A program made the translations under genes and the position numbers. From Paragyromitra xinjiangensis (lineage: Eukaryota; Ascomycota; Pezizomycetes; Pezizales; Discinaceae): a stretch of DNA of 64,000 bases. Below are positions 58,915 through 64,000 of the stretch, in pieces (the stretch's first letter is position 1; every line of letters starts with the position of its first letter). The notes under the pieces were generated by a model. The model saw nothing but the letters and a program-made list of their open reading frames with translations. It was not told the origin of the DNA and did not search any database. Location of the stretch: the NCBI GenBank assembly GCA_038503065.1, contig JBCAMK010000001.1:2294001-2358000 (forward strand), written 5' to 3'.

Positions 58915-59466
58915 ATGCTCTATGAGATCAAACCCAGTAACCTCCACGGCCTTGGCGTCTTCGCAACCCAGCCCATCCCCCGCAACACCATTATCATCTC
59001 AGAGCCTCCTCTCCTCTGGGTCCCCCGTCGAGAATTTATCCAGGCATATGTAGCTCTCAGTGTTAAATCCCGGGACATACTCCACACCCTCTACAATAAA
59101 GATAGTGACGAAATCGCCCGAACACCCGCAGAAGGGATCTGGGTCACTAACAGACTGTTCACCAGCTCAGGCGACTCTGCTGTATTTGAGCATATTAGTA
59201 GGATCAATCATAGCTGTGTTCCAAACGCAACACGGACCTGGACGTGCTCGAAGGTGCCGGGACATTTGCAAGTTATTGCGTTGAGGGATATCGAGTGTGG
59301 TGAGGAGATACTACATCCGTATGTGTATTTTGGAGAAAATGTAGATGTCGCGACGAGGAGGAAGCGGCTGGGATTTTGGGATTTCTTGTGTTGTTGTGAA
59401 CGATGTGTTGCCGAAGCTAGCATTGAGCAGGGAGGCTGGAAATGGAGACGGGACGATAAAGTTTGA
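58915..59466 (+). CDS. Small SET-domain protein, putative lysine methyltransferase
   Basis: Single exon, 183 aa. SET domains transfer methyl groups from S-adenosylmethionine to lysine. Visible motifs: LHGLGVFATQPIPRNTIII near the N-terminus (SAM-binding GxG-type loop), RINHSCVPNATRTW (the NHS signature), DIECGEEILHPYVYFGE with the catalytic-type tyrosine, and a post-SET region LCCCERC whose cysteines could bind zinc. No MYND finger is present, unlike SMYD proteins, and the SET insert is short. Substrate is unknown. The start is strong: the degraded upstream paralogue aligns from exactly this codon. TGA at 59464-59466. Confidence 0.85.
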   Translation: MLYEIKPSNLHGLGVFATQPIPRNTIIISEPPLLWVPRREFIQAYVALSVKSRDILHTLYNKDSDEIARTPAEGIWVTNRLFTSSGDSAVFEHISRINHSCVPNATRTWTCSKVPGHLQVIALRDIECGEEILHPYVYFGENVDVATRRKRLGFWDFLCCCERCVAEASIEQGGWKWRRDDKV

Positions 59467-60373
59467 GGACGGAAGTTTCCATAGAGCCTCACGCCTAATG
59501 GATACCAAGCCCTAGACCATTCCCGCTTGGCGTAGTAGATATTTAGCAATACGTGTACCTATGAAGACATTGAGGTTCTCCTGGATATTTCATTTGCCGT
59601 AATAGGAATTGAGAATAGCAATGTTGAAGTAGTAAATACAAGCTGATCAGCTAACCAGATTCAGATTTAGACAATTGTTCCAAAATCCACCACACCAGAC
59701 CAATTCAAGAGAGCAGCCCCGTGCCGTAGACCTGAGCGGAGGCTGAGGAAAGCTTGGGAGCAAGAGGTCAATGCTGATCCAAAGCATAAGAAAAAGAGTT
59801 GTTTCGAGATCTCCCAAATATCCCATCGATCATTTCTTGTTTACTATCAGCCTGAGTCCATACCTAATATTCATTACCCAACCAGACCTTCCTTTTCTCA
59901 TACCCGCTCGCTACTAATCTCGTATTACCTACCGCAAAAGTAAACCTCAACCTAACCCGGTGTCATAAACGCTGCGAAGTCGCAACGACCCCCATTCTAT
60001 TCTTTCCTTCTGTCGCCAGAAAAAACCCGTTTTCTATTGCGTCTTTTCTCCTATCTTTATTTTTTTCTTCTTTCTATTTTCTTTTCTTTACACCGATTCT
60101 CCTCAGGCTCTTTACAGCTCAAGCCATTCTTCAAGCTGGTTAGTTGAGCCTCCCCCACCTCTGAAACAATCCAGAACCCACTGACGACTTACGTACGTAT
60201 GTAAGTCACTACCCGTCCGTCCATCCGAGCCCAGAGAACGGACCAAAAGTTGCTCCCAACCCCCCGGATCTACCCGTCCTCAACATATAAAAACCTCTTC
60301 ATACACCCCTCACCTTCTCTCCCCCGCCTTCAAGCCGGCCCACGAAGAAACAAAAACAAACACACACGCAACC
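59467..60373. other. Intergenic region, likely promoter and leader of the MGCCC gene
   Basis: Pyrimidine-rich from about 59990 to 60110 (TTTTTCTTCTTTC-type tracts), as is common just upstream of highly expressed fungal genes. No other gene seen. Confidence 0.5.
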
Positions 60374-60559
60374 ATGGGTTGCTGCTGCACAAAGCCCTCG
60401 AAGGGAGACTGGAGGAATACGTACTCGCAGGGCTGGTCGTACTCAAACCGGCAGGGAACAGTCGACTATAAAGATAGGCCTGTAGCTACCGCGAGTAGCA
60501 CGGCTTCGGTACCAGCGTCGATCATCTTGGGTGGAACAAGTGGGGTTGGTAGGAAGTGA
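60374..60559 (+). CDS. 61-aa putative N-myristoylated and palmitoylated protein
   Basis: MGCCCTKPSKGDWRNTYSQG begins with Gly2, the substrate for N-myristoyltransferase, next to Cys3-Cys5, likely S-acylation sites, with Lys/Ser at positions 7-9; together they suggest membrane anchoring. The rest is hydrophilic (WSYSNRQGTVDYKDRP) and ends ILGGTSGVGRK. The start context CAACCATGG is close to the optimal eukaryotic one, and a pyrimidine-rich leader precedes it. No enzymatic domain. It could be a membrane-bound adaptor; I do not recognise a named family. Small size lowers certainty that it is coding. Confidence 0.65.
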   Translation: MGCCCTKPSKGDWRNTYSQGWSYSNRQGTVDYKDRPVATASSTASVPASIILGGTSGVGRK

Positions 60560-60919
60560 TATTTAGGGTGGTTGGTGTTTTGGTTTTTTTCTGGTGTACT
60601 TTCTTTTTTTCTTTTTCTTTTGTTGGGTCAGTCGTAAATTAGCCTGTATGGTATGAATGGTAATGTTTTTTTTTGGAGGCGTCATGAGCTCTCACTCACT
60701 AGGTGTCTGTTGTGGTAATATCAATATTGAGATGTTGAGATTAAAAACCTGTTTTGTTTTGTCCCCCAAAAGCCTATGCACCCATGGTTTTTTTTCTTTC
60801 TAGGATATACCGAACCGGAATGAAGCAAGAATATCTACAAGTAAAAAAATTATTCTACAAAGCCATTTTTAACCCCCCAACTCCCCGAAAGTGAAAGTTT
60901 TTTTTCTTCTCCTCACCGC

Positions 60920-61609
60920 CTACCAAACTTCATGTGGATGCACTTTAATATTCCTTCCATTTTCCCGGACGCTCGCCCGTTTCTTATCCCGTTTCATCGG
61001 CTTCCTCATATCTACCCGTCCTATCAGCACTCCCCTTTTACAGCTAGTCCAAGAGATAACTCACCATAAGCATCTTCTTCAATCTCCCCCGGACCCGCTG
61101 AATAGTACTCCACGACACACCGGTACACGGAGTACCCCATCCCCTCATACATACGTATCGCAATTTTATTCGACACACGCACATACAGATCGACAAAATA
61201 TCCATTATAGACCAAGGCAGTGACACGTTCGAGCTCATCCATCATTGTTTTCGCGAGGCCGAGACGACGGAAGTCTGGTGCGACGGTAACGGCTGTGACG
61301 TGGCCGTGCCAGTCTGTGTATTCGCCCTCAGCTTTACCGAGGACTGTTGCAATAGGATGGTTAGCTAGATCATAAGGGGGGGGCGTTTTGTATGGTCGGT
61401 AAATAAACATGGGGGTCGAGTGATAGATATATATCCTTACAGTACCCCATGAGCCTCCCTCTTGAGCTCTCCATCACACAGCATAGCGTTGGCCACTTTG
61501 CGAGGTATTGGAGGTAGAAGCTGGGGTCGTAGTTCTCGGTTAGTACGTCTAGGTTGGCTAGGTTGAAGCGGAATAGGTCCAGGGCGTGGAATGGTCGTAG
61601 CGAGCTCAT
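60920..61609 (-). CDS. naa20: NatB catalytic subunit Naa20 (N-terminal acetyltransferase)
   Basis: Acetylates nascent proteins starting Met-Asp/Glu/Asn/Gln on the ribosome, with the auxiliary subunit Naa25. Exons 61609-61441, 61343-61065 and 61011-60920 give 179 aa plus TAG. The N-terminus MSSLRPFHALDLFRFNLANL and FYLQYLAKWP are family hallmarks. The GNAT acetyl-CoA loop FRRLGLAKTMM follows HGHVTAVTV; VDLYVRVSNKIAIRMYEGMG and EYYSAG complete the fold. Removing intron 2 (61064-61012) restores EEDAYG/DMRKPM-type residues (EDAYDMRKPMKRDKK) and the conserved end HPHEVW. Phases agree (1, 1). The gene is complete. Confidence 0.94.
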
Positions 61610-62563
61610 TTTGGGGTTCCTTATTTCCTTTTTGGGGTATTTTTTCTTTCCTCTTTCTTAACTGTGGTTCTTAGTGAAGAGTTGGAGTTTGAAAAGGATT
61701 TTTTCTTGTCGGTTTCTTTAGATTTTATATACAATGGAGAACCCGGATGGTGGGGGGATGCGGGGTGTTTTTCGTGTGTGATGGCGAGGATTGTATTTTC
61801 TTTCCGTTCCCCTGGCTATCGATAAAGTTTGGTGGGGTGGTTGTTCTGGAAACGGCGCGAAAGAAAAAAAACGTGACTGGACGTGACGTGACATGTGGGG
61901 TTGCACCACAGTAAAAGGGATGGGTTATGAGCATGGGGTTATTATCATTCTGGAGATTTCCGTATTCCATCGTGATCTTCCCCTCCTCCTCCTCCTTCTC
62001 CGTCCTGGATTTGCTTTTTGTTTGATTCGACTCTTTTTAAATGAATCCAATAAAGAGACGACCGCCCTCAATTTACGGAGCCGATGTGGTGTTTCATCTC
62101 GTCACGGCTTACTAACGCTCGACCTGGCAGGGACAAGCAGGAATGGACGGGCTAAGGTTAGGTGTCTTCTCCTTCTCTCTTTCTCACGTGTGTTTAGCCT
62201 CAGTGCATAACCTTAGCGTAGTCTTCGACGACTGCATCCCGACCGCATCGCATCACAAATATTACCAGACCCTTCCTCCAATCCTTTCCCCTCCCCTCCC
62301 TCCCTTCCCTTCAGGCCTAAAGAGGGATCCTGTACCTGGCTTGGAAGATCTTGTCTGTTTCGGCGGATACATGCTTGCCCCTGGAACCCAACATTCAACC
62401 GTCCACATAACAACGTCTGCTCCTCGAGCTTAAACATTACGCATCTCATCTCAATACCCGGCTTGTATGTACAGATACATAGACAGATAGAGCGATACAG
62501 CAAAACAATAGATATATATCCCCACCAGTAAAACCAACTACTTCTGCGCCCCCCCCCATTAAA
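61610..62563. other. Divergent promoter region
   Basis: Naa20 (minus) and the gene at 62564 (plus) diverge here. Short frames in both strands match nothing; a CT-rich tract lies at 61980-62010. Confidence 0.5.
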
Positions 62564-63683
62564 ATGGCGCATCCACTCTACGAAGTCTCCGGTCTCGACG
62601 ATCCATCTCTTCCTTCCTTCGCCGATGAAGGCCCCTCTATATCCTATGAAGACGACAGCATGCTCATGCCCTCGCCCTCCCACGCACCGGGGTCCAAAGA
62701 AGGCGAATCCGCCGGCGGTGGTCTGGGACTCGGTTCACTAGCTGATGAGTTGGCTGGTGCTCTCTACGGTAGTGATGACGAAGAATATGAGGAGGGGGAA
62801 GAGGAAGAGGAAGAGGCTGGTGATGAAAGTGGGGCGTTTGCAGAGGCGACAGCAACAAATGAGAAGGAGGATAATTCTGCAAAAAGGGGATCGATGGGCA
62901 GGGCGTTGTCAACGAGCGATTATGGTAGTGATTACGGAGATCCGGATGATATGGGGAACGGGATTAGCGTGGGGCTGGAGGATAAGATCAATCAGATTGA
63001 GAAGCTAGCGCTGAGGAGTCGACACACGCTGAAGGAGGAGGAAAACGGGACTGGGGAGCTGGCTGGAGTGATGCCAAGGCTTATGGAAGGGCTGCAGAAC
63101 CTGGCACCACAGAGCAGTATAGAGTCGGGCAGCTCGAGGTTTGCTCTCCCCCTCTATCTATCGGGTACGTTTCACTAACGCACAGACCTACCGCCACAGA
63201 CTGATAACAGCACATGCCGCACTCTCGTTCCATATGATCCAGCAAGCACGATCCCTACGCGACCTAACCTTCAGTATAAACAGCAACTGTCTCCCCGCCG
63301 AAGACACCTCCGATCTGCTCCTCCCGCTTCTTAGCCTTATCCCTCGCCCAGCACCTGAGCCCCTTGTGGAACTCAACAATTTGCAGGCCCTCACCATCTC
63401 GCTCGTCTCACAGCTGTCGTTCCTATCAGACTCGCTGCACATGGCACGACAGTCCAGTATTGCCGCGAACCGGAAACTACGTGTCGCAAGGGAGGCATGT
63501 GCAGACTGGAAACACGAGCTAGAAGCCGTCGAGAAGGCACGACGGTGGATCGAAGACGGGGACTGGGACGAAAGGTGTAGAAGACGGGAGGCAGCAGGCG
63601 TGTGTGCTGAGGTCACGGGTGGGTTTGAGGATGTATGTAGAGGGTTTGAAGAGAGATTAAAGGCGCAAAGTGTATCTGCGTAG
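62564..63683 (+). CDS. Unrecognised acidic/helical protein, probably conserved in fungi
   Basis: Exons 62564-63138 and 63200-63683 (intron 61 nt, CTAACGCACAG near its end) encode 352 aa. The N-terminal half is acidic and disordered: SLADELAGALYGSDDEEYEE followed by a Glu run, then MGRALSTSDYGSDYGDPDD. From about residue 190 it is helical: TAHAALSFHMIQQARSLRDL rebuilt after the splice, LVSQLSFLSDSLHMARQSSI, KLRVAREACADWKHELEAVE, ARRWIEDGDWDERCRRREAA, GGFEDVCRGFEERL. The last part looks like coiled coil. I seem to have met such C-terminal helices in other filamentous fungi but cannot name the family, so no function is given. The start is the first Met in frame with a good AAAATGG context. Confidence 0.75.
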
Positions 63684-64000
63684 TTTAGAAATGTTTTCAT
63701 TAGATGTTTTATTAATATTCTTTTCTTCTTTCTTTTCTTTTTCTTTTCTTTCTCGTAGGGACTGGCATTGGCAAATTAGAGATTCATGGACATTGAGGAA
63801 TTATTGTTGGGGGTGGTACGGTGTTTGTATGGTAGCGTGTTTACATACAATCTCGCTTCTTTTTTGTTTTTTGTTTCTTTTCTATCTCTCTGGGAAGGAT
63901 CTGGCGTGGATAGATATCTTTTTTTTTTGTTTCTTTTTTTGATACATGATTAGACGCACGTACACCATATTGTGTTTTTCTTTTTCCTCACTGCGGAGTT
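63684..64000. other. 3' flank, T-rich
   Basis: Long TTTCTTTTC tracts downstream of the last gene; the open frame here is low-complexity and not coding. Confidence 0.5.

Noticed and set aside
1..64000. CRISPR array, phage or bacterial mobile system
   Set aside because: Spliceosomal introns, a tRNA intron and fungal genes throughout; no regularly spaced repeats of CRISPR type seen.

Overview
The window looks like nuclear DNA of a filamentous ascomycete (Pezizomycotina). Genes carry short GT-AG introns, mostly 46-97 nt, with CTAAC-type branch sites. Recognisable genes are of fungal type: Vts1, a PMP47-type peroxisomal carrier, ALA synthase with Cys-Pro motifs, an AAL-type lectin and NatB Naa20. 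An early-diverging class such as Pezizomycetes or Orbiliomycetes is possible but is only a guess. Compact housekeeping blocks alternate with long gene-poor, TA-rich stretches. These hold MITE-like elements, tiny retroposed fragments and diverged repeats whose differences are often transitions, as expected from repeat-induced point mutation (RIP).

Layout. 1-1.1 kb: 5' part of vts1 (minus), cut by the window edge. 1.1-8.4 kb: gene-poor, with two TA-flanked MITE-like elements. 8.4-10.9 kb: ribosomal protein eL29 and a PMP47/ANT1-like carrier (both minus). 11-14.4 kb: gene-poor, with a 55-bp retroposed fragment and a G22 run. 14.4-16.4 kb: 5-aminolevulinate synthase (minus). 16.4-36.6 kb: gene-poor; the only convincing gene is a small secreted six-cysteine protein at 27.8-28.4 kb (plus). 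36.7-37.8 kb: fucose-lectin-like beta-propeller (plus). 38.3-42.5 kb: a striking GDA1/CD39 (apyrase) locus (minus). 44.0-47.7 kb: valyl-tRNA synthetase (minus). 49.2-50.7 kb: NCBP3-like cap-binding protein (minus). 51.3-52.7 kb: LisH/WD40-like protein (plus). 52.9 kb: tRNA-Phe with an intron (minus). 54.5-56.9 kb: large disordered protein (plus). 57.8-59.5 kb: a SET-domain pseudogene followed by its intact paralogue (plus). 60.4 kb: 61-aa protein starting MGCCC (plus). 60.9-61.6 kb: NatB Naa20 (minus). 62.6-63.7 kb: unrecognised two-exon gene (plus).

The most unusual locus is the apyrase array. Five tandem copies of the N-terminal half of an NTPDase (ACR1 plus ACR2 regions) are joined by introns of the same phase. 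Only the last copy keeps canonical motifs and runs on into ACR3, ACR4 and the C-terminal lobe. The first four are degenerate, and an in-frame TAG sits in the third. Either it is one decayed gene, or a 505-aa repeat-only product followed by a separate apyrase. The fucose-lectin-like gene is its convergent neighbour.

The housekeeping genes are not functionally linked beyond general roles in RNA handling (Vts1, NCBP3), translation (eL29, ValRS, tRNA-Phe), N-terminal acetylation, haem synthesis and peroxisomal transport. The secreted protein and the lectin lie inside or beside the repeat-rich compartment, where fungal accessory genes are often found. All gene models come from reading the sequence only; splice sites were checked for consensus and reading-frame phase but not with transcripts.
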